Source of the DNA: Anaerolineales bacterium UBA3940
Lineage (GTDB): Bacteria > Chloroflexota > Anaerolineae > Aggregatilineales > UBA3940
DNA: 14,377 nt
Reading direction: 5' to 3'
Assembly (NCBI GenBank): GCA_002385675.1
Contig: DGDY01000033.1
Coordinates: 1-14,377, forward strand
Shown piece after piece: positions 6,016-14,326 of the stretch (the first letter of the stretch is position 1; each line of letters opens with the position of its first letter). The position numbers and the translations under genes were made by a program. The notes under the pieces were generated by a model. The model saw only the letters and a program-made list of their open reading frames with translations. It did not search any database and was not told the DNA's origin.

Positions 6016-7236
6016 TTAGCTAACAGGCTGAGCGGCAGTGGCTTCGGCGAACACAGCAGCCAGCCGGGTGACACCCTCGCGGATCTGCTCCGGCGTGGCG
6101 TTCGAGAAGTTAATGCGCATCGTGTTCTCACCACCACCGTTCGCGTAGAACGGGCTGCCCGGCACAAACGCAACCTTCTTCTCCACGGCGCGCTCCAGCA
6201 GCTTCGCACTGTCGATGCCCTCCGGCATCGTCACCCACAGGAACAGGCCGCCACCGGGGCGCGTCCAGGTGACGCCCGGCGGGAACAGCTCATCCATCAG
6301 GCTGAGCATCAGGTCGCGCCGCTCGCGGTAGACGTTGCGCAGCATGGCAACATGCTCTTCGAGGAAGCCGTCGGTTGCCGTCTCATAGGCAACCATCTGC
6401 GCGAACGTGCCGGTGTTCAGGTCGGCGCCCTGCTTGGCCTGCACCATCTTGCCGATGACTTCCTGCGGCGCGACCGTCCACGCCACGCGGAAGCCGGGGC
6501 ACAGCGTTTTCGAGAACGTTCCCAGGTAGATCACGTTGCCGCCTGCGCCCTGCTCCGCGTCAACCGCGATCAGCGGCGGCAGCGGCTCGTCCTCGTAGTA
6601 CAGATCGCCGTAGGGGTTGTCCTCCACGATCGGCACGCCGTACTCGGCAGCCAACCGCACGATCTCCACGCGCCGCTCGACGGGCATGGTGCGCCCGGTC
6701 GGGTTCTGGAAGGTCGGCAGCGCGTAGATGAACTTCGCCCCGCCCGCCTGGAGCGCCTCCTCCAGTGAGTCCGGGGTCATGCCATGCTCGTCCATCTTGA
6801 CGGACACAAACCTGGCCTCGTACGCCCGCCACGCCTGCAGCGCGCCGAGATAGGACGGCTCCTCGACGATCACCACGTCGCCGGGGTCGAGGAAGATCTT
6901 GCCGAGGAGATCAAGCGCCTGCTGTGAGCCAGCCGTGATCAGGATGTTGTCAATCGTGCAGTCGAAGCCCTTGTCGGCCATTTGCCGGGCGATCATTTCT
7001 CGGAGCGGGTTGTAGCCTTCCGTCGTCCCATACTGGAGTGCCTGGCAGCCCTGCTCTAACAGCACGCGCCGGGAGGCCTCTAACACGCGCTCCCGCGGAA
7101 ACAACTCAGGGGCCGGCAAGCCCCCTGCGAACGAGATGATATCCGGCTGCTGCGTCAGCTTGAGCAGTTCGCGGATTGCCGAACTACGCATCGCCCGTGT
7201 GCGGGATGCGTAGTGTTCGGACCACTGTATCGCCAT
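6016..7236 (-). CDS. PLP-dependent class I/II aminotransferase, LysN-like (2-aminoadipate/aromatic type)
   Basis: A 406-residue fold-type I aminotransferase. Cofactor residues are all present: Schiff-base lysine K243 in GTFSKTLCPGFR, N178 in FQNPTG, D206 in VEDNPYG, Y69 in ALQYGTTEGY, and R374 for the substrate carboxylate. The N-terminus (RELLKLTQ, SFAGGLPAPELFP) and the ANGGGENTMRI block are close to Thermus LysN, the 2-aminoadipate aminotransferase of lysine biosynthesis. R22 matches the position of LysN Arg23, reported to contact the substrate side-chain carboxylate. LysN-like enzymes are broad (glutamate, leucine, aromatic acids) and often have paralogues, and no lysine-pathway gene is near, so the substrate is not settled. 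It is not a MocR regulator: there is no DNA-binding domain. GGAGA lies 9 bases upstream of the ATG. Confidence 0.93.
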   Translation of the reverse strand: MAIQWSEHYASRTRAMRSSAIRELLKLTQQPDIISFAGGLPAPELFPRERVLEASRRVLLEQGCQALQYGTTEGYNPLREMIARQMADKGFDCTIDNILITAGSQQALDLLGKIFLDPGDVVIVEEPSYLGALQAWRAYEARFVSVKMDEHGMTPDSLEEALQAGGAKFIYALPTFQNPTGRTMPVERRVEIVRLAAEYGVPIVEDNPYGDLYYEDEPLPPLIAVDAEQGAGGNVIYLGTFSKTLCPGFRVAWTVAPQEVIGKMVQAKQGADLNTGTFAQMVAYETATDGFLEEHVAMLRNVYRERRDLMLSLMDELFPPGVTWTRPGGGLFLWVTMPEGIDSAKLLERAVEKKVAFVPGSPFYANGGGENTMRINFSNATPEQIREGVTRLAAVFAEATAAQPVS

Positions 7237-7396
7237 TGATTCTCTCCGTTTGCTTATGTTCGGCTAGAGTCAGGCAGTGATAGAAGTTACCGCAAGGTGC
7301 GGTGGCCCACTCTCAACCTCGCATATTTCACGGAGCATGGCGAGTAACCTTTGCCATTATTCCCTGTGACAGATTTCCTGATTTCTGATTTCGCCC

Positions 7397-8740
7397 TCAG
7401 ACAGCAAACACGTCCGGCGCGATCCCCGGCGCAAACCTCTCGACGATCTCCCGCGTAATACCGCCCACACGGCTGATCGCGCCGTACAGACGCCCGCTCT
7501 CCCGGATGTGGCGCTCCTGCGTCTCGAAGTTCACACCAATCAGCCCGAAGCGGAAGCGGGGGTCATAGCCCTCCGTCCACTCGAAGTTGTCGACGAGGCT
7601 CCAGAAGTAGTAGCCCCAGATGGGTATCCCATCCTTGATGGCCTGCCACACCTGCCGCAGGTGCGACACGATGAAGCCGGGGCGCAGCTTATCTGTCGCA
7701 TCGGGGATACCGTTCTCCGTCACGAGGAGCGGCAGGTGGTAGCGCCGCCATAGCTGCCGCAGCGTTAGCGCCAGCCCGTCCGGGTGGATCTCGCCCCACT
7801 CGCCGGGGCCTACAAGCACGCCCGGTCGTTTGAGGTGCTGCATGAGCTTCCCGCCGGAGAGCCCCGACAGCAGGCTGAAGCGGATGCGGAAGCGCTGGTA
7901 GTAGTTCACGCCGAGCCAGTCGAGCGAGTGCCGGGTCTCTGGCAACACGACCCGGCGCAAGCCGGGGATGCGCACCACGCCGTCCGTCACCAGCCCGAGC
8001 GGCAGCTTGTTGAACACATAATCGACAAGGTGCGTGGCAATCTGGTCGCCGGGCTGCCAGGACCGCCAGGGCGACCAGATCATGATGTGCTTGGCCAGCC
8101 CGACCCGCGCATCCGGCTGAAGCTCATGGATCGCGTGGTAGGCCGCCGCATGCGCCCGCATCACGTTGATGCCTGCGTGCAGCGCGGTGCGAATGTCCGC
8201 CTTGCCCGGCGGGAAGGCCCCACGCGCATAAGCCTGCGCAACCAGCACCCCCGGCTCGTTGATCGTGCACCACAACGAGACAAGGTCACCGAGCGTCGAG
8301 ACAACCTTGCGCGTGTAGCGCTCAAACCAGCCGACGATCTTCTCGTTCTCCCACGCACCCTGCTCCGCAACCCAGAGCGGGTTGGTGAAGTGGTGCAGCG
8401 TGACCATCGGCTCGATGCCGCGCGCTCGCAGCCCGGCGATCATCTCTCGGTAGCGCCCCAGCGCCGCATCGTCCCACACGCCCGGCTGCGGCTCGACGCG
8501 GCTCCACTCAATCGAGAGCCGGTGCGCATTCTGATTAAGCTCAACCATGCGGTCGAAGTCTTCTTCGGCGCGGTTCCACCAGTCGCACGCACAGCCTGCA
8601 CGCTGGTTCTGATAGATAAATCCGCCTTTTTGCTCCGCTGCAAACCAATCGTTGTTCGTGAGGTTACCTTCTACCTGGTACGAGGAGGTGGCGGTCCCCC
8701 ACCGGAAGGGTGTGGGGAACCTCAGTTCGGGTAGGTTCAT
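7397..8740 (-). CDS. Glycoside hydrolase family 1 beta-glycosidase (beta-glucosidase type)
   Basis: A 447-residue retaining beta-glycosidase with the family's usual single TIM barrel and length. The acid/base is E162 in TINEP and the nucleophile E342 in VTENG. Other conserved sites are YQVEG (Q22), TLHHF (H117) and the SLVDNFEW loop (about 381-388) that lines the -1 sugar site. There is no signal peptide, so it acts on disaccharides or small glycosides in the cytoplasm. The substrate (cellobiose, lactose or aryl-glycosides) cannot be read from sequence. It is the first gene of the minus-strand block and diverges from the MGDG-synthase-like glycosyltransferase. The Shine-Dalgarno is modest (AGG about 10 bases upstream), and no convincing promoter was found. 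The 160-bp gap before the aminotransferase (7237-7396) has one small hairpin (7289-7303) without a T-tract. Confidence 0.95.
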   Translation of the reverse strand: MNLPELRFPTPFRWGTATSSYQVEGNLTNNDWFAAEQKGGFIYQNQRAGCACDWWNRAEEDFDRMVELNQNAHRLSIEWSRVEPQPGVWDDAALGRYREMIAGLRARGIEPMVTLHHFTNPLWVAEQGAWENEKIVGWFERYTRKVVSTLGDLVSLWCTINEPGVLVAQAYARGAFPPGKADIRTALHAGINVMRAHAAAYHAIHELQPDARVGLAKHIMIWSPWRSWQPGDQIATHLVDYVFNKLPLGLVTDGVVRIPGLRRVVLPETRHSLDWLGVNYYQRFRIRFSLLSGLSGGKLMQHLKRPGVLVGPGEWGEIHPDGLALTLRQLWRRYHLPLLVTENGIPDATDKLRPGFIVSHLRQVWQAIKDGIPIWGYYFWSLVDNFEWTEGYDPRFRFGLIGVNFETQERHIRESGRLYGAISRVGGITREIVERFAPGIAPDVFAV

Positions 8741-8743
8741 ATG

Positions 8744-8796
8744 TCGACCTGTTCAAGAATTCTCGCTACAATGGCGTACGTGGTGTCTGCTATAAG
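8744..8796 (+). promoter_or_regulatory. Candidate promoters for the GT28-like gene
   Basis: TCGACC (8744-8749), 17 bases, TACAAT (8767-8772) is one candidate. TGCTATAAG (8788-8796), an extended -10 form without a clear -35, is another. Both lie in the divergent region between the GH1 gene and the glycosyltransferase. Confidence 0.5.
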
Positions 8797-8883
8797 CTTA
8801 CCTCTGCCCGGCAGCGCTTCTCAAAGGGCGAGTGGCACGCCCGGTAACGCGCAGCCTGTCCGAGCGGTTCAAGGATGGACATT

Positions 8884-10038
8884 GTGACGTACACGATTCT
8901 CATTCTCACCTCGGATGCGGGGTTTGGGCACCGGCGTGCCGCGCAGGCCCTTGAAGCCGGATTCCTCGAGACAGTGGGCGAGCAGGTCGTGGTCGAGGTA
9001 CGCAACCCGCTTGACGACCCCGACCTTCCCAGCCTCCTGCGCAGCATCGAAACCGGCTACGACGAGATCGTCGTCGACGACCCCACGCTTTACCAGATTG
9101 CCTATGCTGCCACCGACGCCCCCGTTGTCGCCCAGTTGATGCAGCGGGTCAGCACGACCGTCCTGAACCGGACGCTGACCAAGTGGGTCAGAGAACTCCA
9201 GCCGGACGCCGTCATCACCACCTACCCGGTCTACACGCAGGCCATCATCCAGGCCATTCGCAAGGCGAAGCTCTCCGCTCCGGTGGATGTGGTCGTCACC
9301 GACCTCATCGGCGTGCACAGCGTGTGGTTTCATCAGGACGCTGACCTCACCTTCGTCCCGACGCAGCACGTGCAGCGTCAGGCGCAGGACCAGGGCCTGC
9401 GCGCCGAGCGTGTGTACCTGAGCGGCCTGCCTGTTCACCCCCGGTTCGCCTACCTGAAACAGCGCGACCGGCGCGAAGTCCGTGCCGAACTCGGGTGGGA
9501 CCCGGACCTCACCACGGCGCTGATCGTCGGTTCGTCCCGCTCCCGCCAGACAGCGAACATCGCCCGCCTGCTCGACCGCGCCGGGCTACCGCTCCAGATC
9601 GCCGCCGTCGCGGGCGGTGACGCGGAGGTCACCGAGGAACTGCAGCGTACGCAGTGGAAGGGCCGCGTTCACACCTACGGGCTGGTCGATAACATGGCGG
9701 AGATGATGCGCGCGGCGGATTTCATCATCTGCAAGGCGGGCGGGCTGATCGTCTCCGAGTCACTCGCGTCCGGCCTGCCGATGATCCTGTATGAAGCCCT
9801 CCCCGGCCAGGAGGTTGGCAACGTGCGCTACGTCGTCGAGTGCGGCGCGGGAAAGTGGTCGCCGGGCGTCATCGGCGCGCTGACGACCGTCTACGCGTGG
9901 CTGGGCGATAAAAGCGACGAACTCGCACAGTGTGCCGCCGCCGCCGAGCGTGTCGGCAGGCCGCGTGCGGTGTTTGATATCGTCGAGCAGGTGATGCAGC
10001 AGATCGGCAGAAGTGAGAAACATCACAATAGTGGCTGA
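8884..10038 (+). CDS. MGDG-synthase/MurG-like glycosyltransferase (GT28 superfamily)
   Basis: A GT-B transferase of about 384 residues, probably adding a sugar to a lipid acceptor at the inner face of the membrane. The N-terminal acceptor domain has the MGDG-synthase signature LTSDAGFGHRRAAQAL, then VVVTDLIGVHSVW and the inter-domain GLPVHPRF. The C-terminal nucleotide-sugar domain has CKAGGLIVSESLASGLPMIL and PGQEVGNVRYV, as in MurG, UgtP and MGDG synthase. The loop usually reading GG-S/E-x-G is here VGSSRSRQTAN, lacking the second glycine. The frame also has an ATG at 8875, but AAGGA (8871-8875) overlaps that codon and is 8 bases before GTG 8884, so GTG is preferred; the alternative adds three residues. 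Donor and acceptor are unknown; a membrane glycolipid is the likeliest product. Confidence 0.88.
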   Translation: MTYTILILTSDAGFGHRRAAQALEAGFLETVGEQVVVEVRNPLDDPDLPSLLRSIETGYDEIVVDDPTLYQIAYAATDAPVVAQLMQRVSTTVLNRTLTKWVRELQPDAVITTYPVYTQAIIQAIRKAKLSAPVDVVVTDLIGVHSVWFHQDADLTFVPTQHVQRQAQDQGLRAERVYLSGLPVHPRFAYLKQRDRREVRAELGWDPDLTTALIVGSSRSRQTANIARLLDRAGLPLQIAAVAGGDAEVTEELQRTQWKGRVHTYGLVDNMAEMMRAADFIICKAGGLIVSESLASGLPMILYEALPGQEVGNVRYVVECGAGKWSPGVIGALTTVYAWLGDKSDELAQCAAAAERVGRPRAVFDIVEQVMQQIGRSEKHHNSG

Positions 10039-10051
10039 ATTTCTGCCTGAT

Positions 10052-10081
10052 CTGACATCACGCTCTTTAATAGGATACAAT
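10052..10081 (+). promoter_or_regulatory. Sigma70-type promoter for ppdK
   Basis: CTGACA (10052-10057), an 18-base spacer, TACAAT (10076-10081), just past the glycosyltransferase stop. The start near 10088 gives an unusually long leader of about 135 nt. Confidence 0.65.
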
Positions 10082-10087
10082 AATTCG

Positions 10088-10211
10088 GGTATCCTCAATA
10101 CCGTGTAAACGTCGCTGGCCCGTGCAAGCGCACTCACGCATCCAACGCGCGGCCCCTTTTGTAGTAACTTCGCTTTAGATGCGTGTGTAATCTACCTTCC
10201 ATAAGTTTACA
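10088..10211 (+). promoter_or_regulatory. Potentially structured leader of ppdK
   Basis: By eye the leader can fold into several compatible stems. These are GGTAT/ATACC (10088-10102) at the predicted 5' end, CGCT/AGCG (10113-10116 with 10127-10130) and CACGCATC/GATGCGTG (10135-10142 with 10178-10185, two more pairs after a mismatch). A closing helix TGTAAAC/GTTTACA (10104-10110 with 10205-10211) ends two bases before the AGGAG ribosome-binding site. This resembles a three-way junction but matches no riboswitch I know. Some pairing is expected by chance in 137 nt. Confidence 0.4.
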
Positions 10212-10224
10212 GAGGAGCTAAAGC

Positions 10225-12900
10225 ATGGCGAAAAAGTGGGTATACACCTTCGAAGAAGGTAACGCTTCCATGAGAGACCTGCTCGGAGGCAAGGGCGCCA
10301 ACCTGGCCGAGATGACCAGCATTGGCCTGCCGGTGCCGCCGGGCTTCACAATCACAACAGAAGCCTGCTTGGCGTATCTCGACCAGGGCGAGCAGTTCCC
10401 CGAGGGGATGTGGCAGCAGGTTGTCGAGAATATGGAACGCCTCGGCGAGAAGATGGGCCGCAAGTTTGCCGACCCCAGCGACCCGCTGCTGGTTTCGGTT
10501 CGCTCCGGCGCGAAGTTCTCGATGCCCGGCATGATGGACACGATCCTCAACCTGGGCCTGAACGATGAGTCTGTCGAGGCGCTGGCGCAGAAGGCCGACG
10601 ACCGCCGCTTTGCGTGGGATGCCTATCGCCGGCTCGTGCAGATGTTCGGCAGCGTTGTGCTCGGCGTGCCCGATCACGCCTTCGAGGAGAAGATCACCCG
10701 CATTAAGCAGGAAGAGGGCGTGCAGACCGACCCCGAAATTTCGGCAGAAGGCTGGCAGAAGGTCACGGGGTGGTTCAAGGAGCTGATTAAGGAACACACC
10801 GGGCGCGAATTCCCGCAGGATCCGTGGGAGCAGCTTCGTCTGGCTGTTGAGGCCGTCTTTAAGTCCTGGAACGGCAAGCGCGCCATCGACTACCGCAACG
10901 CCACCGGCATCCCCCACAACCTCGGCACGGGCGTCAACGTGCAGACGATGGTCTTCGGCAACGTTGGCTGGGACTCCGGCTCCGGCGTAGCGTTCACCCG
11001 CAACCCCTCGACCGGCGAGAAGGACTTCTTCGGCGAGTACCTGTTCAACGCGCAGGGTGAGGACGTTGTCTCCGGTGCCCGCACGCCCATCGAGGTGCAC
11101 CACCTTGCCGAGGACTCCCCCGAGGCCTGGGAAACGCTGAACCAGATCGCGCAGACACTCGAGCGTCACTACCGCGATATGCAGGACATCGAGTTCACCA
11201 TTGAGCACGGCAAGCTGTGGATGCTCCAGACGCGCAACGGCAAGCGCACGGCGGCAGCCGCGGTGAAGATCGCCGTCGACATGGTGGAAGAGGGCCTGAT
11301 TAGCAAGGAAGAGGCCGTCGCCCGCATTGAGGCCAGCCAGATCGACCAGCTTCTGCACCCCCACTTTGACGCAGCGGCCAAGGCCAAGGCCCAGGTGCTC
11401 GCCACCGGCCTGAACGCCTCGCCGGGCGCTGCCGTCGGTAAGGTGTACTTCACCGCCGATACCGCCGAAGAGCGCGCCAAGGCGGGTGAAGCCGTCATTC
11501 TGGTTCGCCCGGAGACGACGCCGGACGACGTGCACGGTATGCTCGCTGCCCAGGGTATCCTGACCCAGCACGGCGGTGCGACGAGCCACGCCGCAGTGGT
11601 CGCCCGCCAGCTTGGTAAGCCCTGCGTCGCCGGCTGCGAAGCGATCCACATTGATCTGAAGAAGCTCCAGTTCACTGTGAACGGCATCGTCGTCAAGGAA
11701 GGCGATGTGATCTCGCTCGACGGCGGTTCCGGGCAGGTGTTCCTCGGCGAGCTCCCCACCGTCGCCCCGTCGTTCGACGAGCAGCCGCATCTCAAGAAGA
11801 TTCTGGAGTGGGCTGACGAGATCCGCCGCCTGGGTGTCTGGGCTAACGCCGACGATCCTCAGCAGGCGACCCGCGCTCGCAACTACGGTGCGGGCGGCAT
11901 CGGTCTGTGCCGTACCGAGCACATGTTCCTGGGTGAGCGCACCGAGAAGTTCCAGCGCGCCATTCTGGAGAAGCAGAAGGGCAACGACGAGGAGGCCCAG
12001 CGCATTCTGGACGAGGAACTGCTGCCGCTCCAGCGTGAGGACTTCTATGGCATCTTCAAGGCGATGGACGGCCTGCCCGTCATCATCCGCCTGCTTGACC
12101 CGCCCCTGCACGAGTTCCTGCCCTCCAAGGAGGAGCTCATCGCGGAGGTAGCAGCGGCGCGCGCTCTGGGTGAGAGCAAGCCCGAGGTCGAAGAACTGCT
12201 GGCTACCGTTGAGGATATGTCGGAGTTCAACCCGATGCTCGGCCTGCGCGGCTGCCGCCTCGGCATCATGGCGCCGGAGCTCAACCAGATGCAGGTCCGC
12301 GCGATCTTCGAGGCCGCCTGCGATGCCGCCAAGGAAGGCGTCGACGTGCACCCCGAGGTGATGATCCCGCTGACCAGCCACATCAACGAGTTGAAGCAGA
12401 TCCAGCCGCTGCTTGAGGAAACCGCCCGGCAGGTGATGGAAGAGAAGGGCATCGAGATCACCTACAAGTTCGGCACGATGATCGAGATCCCGCGTGCCGC
12501 GCTGACGGCGGGTGAGATCGCCGAGATGGCCGAGTTCTTCAGCTTCGGCACGAACGACCTCACGCAGATGACCTACGGCATCAGCCGTGACGACGCCGAG
12601 CGCAAGTTCCTGCTCTCGTACGTCGAGAAGGGCATCCTGCCGGTCAACCCGTTCCAGACGATCGACCCCATCGGCGTTGGCCGCCTGATGGAAGTCGCCG
12701 TGAAGGAAGGCCGGGCGACGCGGCCCGACCTGGAGATCGGTATCTGCGGTGAGCACGGTGGTGACCCGGCCAGCGTGGAGTTCTGCCACAAGATCGGCCT
12801 CAACTACGTGAGTTGCTCGCCTTACCGCGTGCCGGTCGCGCGGCTGGCGGCGGCGCACGCCGCGATCAAGGAGAAGGGCGGCCCGCAGCCGGTCGACTAG
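10225..12900 (+). CDS. ppdK: Pyruvate, phosphate dikinase
   Basis: An 891-residue cytoplasmic enzyme that interconverts pyruvate + ATP + Pi and PEP + AMP + PPi, serving gluconeogenesis or PPi-dependent glycolysis. The N-terminal ATP-grasp domain begins GGKGANLAEMTSIGLPVPPG and includes SVRSGAKFSMPGMMDTILNL. The swivelling phosphohistidine domain has GGATSHAAVVAR with catalytic H455 and the regulatory-type T453. The C-terminal PEP/pyruvate TIM barrel includes GLCRTEHMF, FGTNDLTQM and the catalytic ICGEHGGDP (C841). All motifs are intact and the length is full, which separates it from PEP synthase. The Shine-Dalgarno is very strong (AGGAG, 7 bases before ATG). It has its own promoter, a long leader and a strong terminator, so it is a monocistronic unit. 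No PPDK regulatory protein gene is in view. Confidence 0.98.
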   Translation: MAKKWVYTFEEGNASMRDLLGGKGANLAEMTSIGLPVPPGFTITTEACLAYLDQGEQFPEGMWQQVVENMERLGEKMGRKFADPSDPLLVSVRSGAKFSMPGMMDTILNLGLNDESVEALAQKADDRRFAWDAYRRLVQMFGSVVLGVPDHAFEEKITRIKQEEGVQTDPEISAEGWQKVTGWFKELIKEHTGREFPQDPWEQLRLAVEAVFKSWNGKRAIDYRNATGIPHNLGTGVNVQTMVFGNVGWDSGSGVAFTRNPSTGEKDFFGEYLFNAQGEDVVSGARTPIEVHHLAEDSPEAWETLNQIAQTLERHYRDMQDIEFTIEHGKLWMLQTRNGKRTAAAAVKIAVDMVEEGLISKEEAVARIEASQIDQLLHPHFDAAAKAKAQVLATGLNASPGAAVGKVYFTADTAEERAKAGEAVILVRPETTPDDVHGMLAAQGILTQHGGATSHAAVVARQLGKPCVAGCEAIHIDLKKLQFTVNGIVVKEGDVISLDGGSGQVFLGELPTVAPSFDEQPHLKKILEWADEIRRLGVWANADDPQQATRARNYGAGGIGLCRTEHMFLGERTEKFQRAILEKQKGNDEEAQRILDEELLPLQREDFYGIFKAMDGLPVIIRLLDPPLHEFLPSKEELIAEVAAARALGESKPEVEELLATVEDMSEFNPMLGLRGCRLGIMAPELNQMQVRAIFEAACDAAKEGVDVHPEVMIPLTSHINELKQIQPLLEETARQVMEEKGIEITYKFGTMIEIPRAALTAGEIAEMAEFFSFGTNDLTQMTYGISRDDAERKFLLSYVEKGILPVNPFQTIDPIGVGRLMEVAVKEGRATRPDLEIGICGEHGGDPASVEFCHKIGLNYVSCSPYRVPVARLAAAHAAIKEKGGPQPVD

Positions 12901-12927
12901 TGGGTTCGCTGTCCCTGTGTGATAACC

Positions 12928-12967
12928 AGCGGAGCCGGGGTGTCCCGGCTCCGCTTTTGTTTTGTTT
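12928..12967 (+). terminator. Rho-independent terminator of ppdK
   Basis: A 12-bp perfect stem (12928-12939 with 12944-12955), a GTGT loop and the T-rich tail TTTGTTTTGTTT, starting 27 bases after the stop codon. Confidence 0.95.
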
Positions 12968-12994
12968 CGGCGTGAGGGATCAACCCTCTCCCCA

Positions 12995-13022
12995 TTGCCC
13001 CTCTATCACTTCGGATTACAAT
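12995..13022 (+). promoter_or_regulatory. Promoter of the DegV-family gene
   Basis: TTGCCC (12995-13000), a 16-base spacer, TACAAT (13017-13022), with a start near 13029 and a leader of about 40 nt. A small inverted repeat, GAGGG/CCCTC (12974-12988), sits just upstream. Confidence 0.6.
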
Positions 13023-13069
13023 ATGAGCAAATATAAGCGAACTTAACCCGCTCATTGAGGACACCACAC

Positions 13070-13942
13070 ATGCACCACCCCGGCAACATTGCACTTATTA
13101 CCGATAGTACCTGTGATATCCCCACTCCACTGCTGGAGCGGTACTGCATCCGCTTCATCCCACTGGTGCTCATCTGGGGTGGAGAGCCGTACCGCGACCG
13201 CGTGGACATCCAGCCCGACGAGTTCTACAGGCGTCTTGCGGCAGGCGGGCCGCTGCCCACCAGCTCGCAGCCTCGCGCCGAGGACTTCGTGCACCTGCTG
13301 GAGCAGGTCATCGACGAGGGCGCGCAGGAAGCGATCATCCTCCCGCTCAGCAGCCAGCTCAGCGGCACGATCATCTCGGCGCGGCAGGCCGCCGAGATGG
13401 TCGACATCCCGGTTCACGTCGTCGACTCTCGGACGGGCGGCATGGCGCTCGGGTGGCAGCTTCTGGCCGCTGCGCGGGTGCGCGAGGCGGGCGGGGGTGT
13501 CGCCGAAATGCTGCAGGCCATCGAGCAGGTCCGCCAGACCGAGCAGATCATCTTCTACGTGGACAGCCTGGAGTACCTGCACCGGGGCGGGCGCATCGGC
13601 GGGGCGGCCCGGCTGATCGGAACGGCGCTCAACCTGAAGCCCGTGCTCTACGTTGACCACGACATCGGGCGCATCGAGGCGGGCGAGAAGGTGCGCACGC
13701 GCCGCCGTGCCCTTGAGCGGGTGTACGAGTTGTTCTTCGAGCGCATGGACCTGTCCCGCCCGGTGCACGTCGCCGTGATCCACAGCAACGTCGAGGAACT
13801 GGCACAGACCGTCGCCGAGCGCATCCGTGCCGAGTACAACCCCGCCGAGCTTCTCGTCACCCCCATCTCGCCGGTGATGGGCACACATATCGGCCCCGGC
13901 GCGCTGGGTATCACCGGCTACTACGAGCCCTCCGCTCGCTGA
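13070..13942 (+). CDS. DegV family protein (FakB-like fatty-acid-binding)
   Basis: A 290-residue cytoplasmic protein of the DegV fold, which binds one fatty acid in a buried tunnel. In Firmicutes the FakB members present it to the kinase FakA for phosphorylation and phospholipid synthesis. Conserved sites are LITDSTCDIP (residues 9-18), TSSQP (64-68), the carboxylate-binding LSSQLSGT (93-100), VDSRTGG (118-124), LHRGGRIG (170-177) and HIGPGALG (273-280). A TTG at 13055 keeps the frame open, but GAGGA (13057-13061) is 8 bases before ATG 13070, so that is the start. It is transcribed alone, after the ppdK terminator. FakA is not in the window; the ligand and physiological role are inferred from the family. 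Confidence 0.92.
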   Translation: MHHPGNIALITDSTCDIPTPLLERYCIRFIPLVLIWGGEPYRDRVDIQPDEFYRRLAAGGPLPTSSQPRAEDFVHLLEQVIDEGAQEAIILPLSSQLSGTIISARQAAEMVDIPVHVVDSRTGGMALGWQLLAAARVREAGGGVAEMLQAIEQVRQTEQIIFYVDSLEYLHRGGRIGGAARLIGTALNLKPVLYVDHDIGRIEAGEKVRTRRRALERVYELFFERMDLSRPVHVAVIHSNVEELAQTVAERIRAEYNPAELLVTPISPVMGTHIGPGALGITGYYEPSAR

Positions 13943-13993
13943 GGCACATCCGCAGCGCATCTCCCGTCAAACCCGATATTCAGAGAACCACCA

Positions 13994-14012
13994 CAGCAAC
14001 GTCATGTTGCTG
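13994..14012. repeat. Inverted repeat downstream of the DegV gene
   Basis: CAGCAAC (13994-14000) and GTTGCTG (14006-14012) flank a 5-nt loop. There is no T-tract on either side, so it is a poor terminator. It lies just upstream of the next gene's putative promoter and might be an operator. Confidence 0.4.
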
Positions 14013-14024
14013 GCGGGCGAGCGT

Positions 14025-14053
14025 GTGATCCCACCATGCCAAAGCCCTATAAT
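14025..14053 (+). promoter_or_regulatory. Possible promoter of the GT2 gene
   Basis: A perfect TATAAT at 14048-14053 has only a weak -35 (GTGATC, 14025-14030, 17-base spacer). A perfect TTGACA at 14061-14066 lies downstream, with no acceptable -10 at the right distance. The leader would be about 70 nt. Confidence 0.4.
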
Positions 14054-14131
14054 ACAAATATTGACACGGTAGCAATCAGGGAGTTGTGAGACGGGTTCAA
14101 TAGCAAGCTGGTCGTTACTTGAGGTAGTGCC

Positions 14132-14326
14132 ATGGTAAAGGTTGATGTACCTGCAGGCAGCAGTACTCCGCAGTCGCCGCGAATAGAGCCCGACAAAGCA
14201 GGTGTACCGGAATTAAGGCTCTCCGAAGCACAGCAGAAGTCCCCTGCCCCTCAGCCCCGACTCTCCGTCGTCATCCCCCTGTACAACGAAACCGAGAACA
14301 TCCAACCCCTCTACGAGGCGCTATCA
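14132..14326 (+). CDS. Family 2 glycosyltransferase, N-terminal fragment (contig end)
   Basis: Sixty-five codons remain. After a polar, probably disordered N-terminus of about 45 residues comes LSVVIPLYNETENIQPLYEAL, the first beta strand and nucleotide-binding motif of GT2 (GT-A) transferases of the dolichyl-phosphate-mannose-synthase type. Such enzymes move a sugar from a nucleotide donor to a lipid carrier or polymer. GAGGT (14121-14125) sits at a good distance before the ATG, and an in-frame TGA at 14120-14122 excludes a longer protein. The frame runs on into adapter sequence; residues past 14326 are artefact. The DxD motif and any membrane helices are missing, so the subgroup cannot be told. 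Confidence 0.85.

Noticed and set aside
10207..12858. An 883-codon open frame antisense to ppdK, and similar long ones at 1185-2927 (minus) and 3878-5764 (plus)
   Set aside because: They mirror strongly conserved genes, show no recognisable domain, and are what high GC with third-position bias produces on the opposite strand.
14061..14066. Perfect TTGACA as the -35 of the GT2 promoter
   Set aside because: No acceptable -10 lies 15-19 bases downstream; the good TATAAT is upstream of it.
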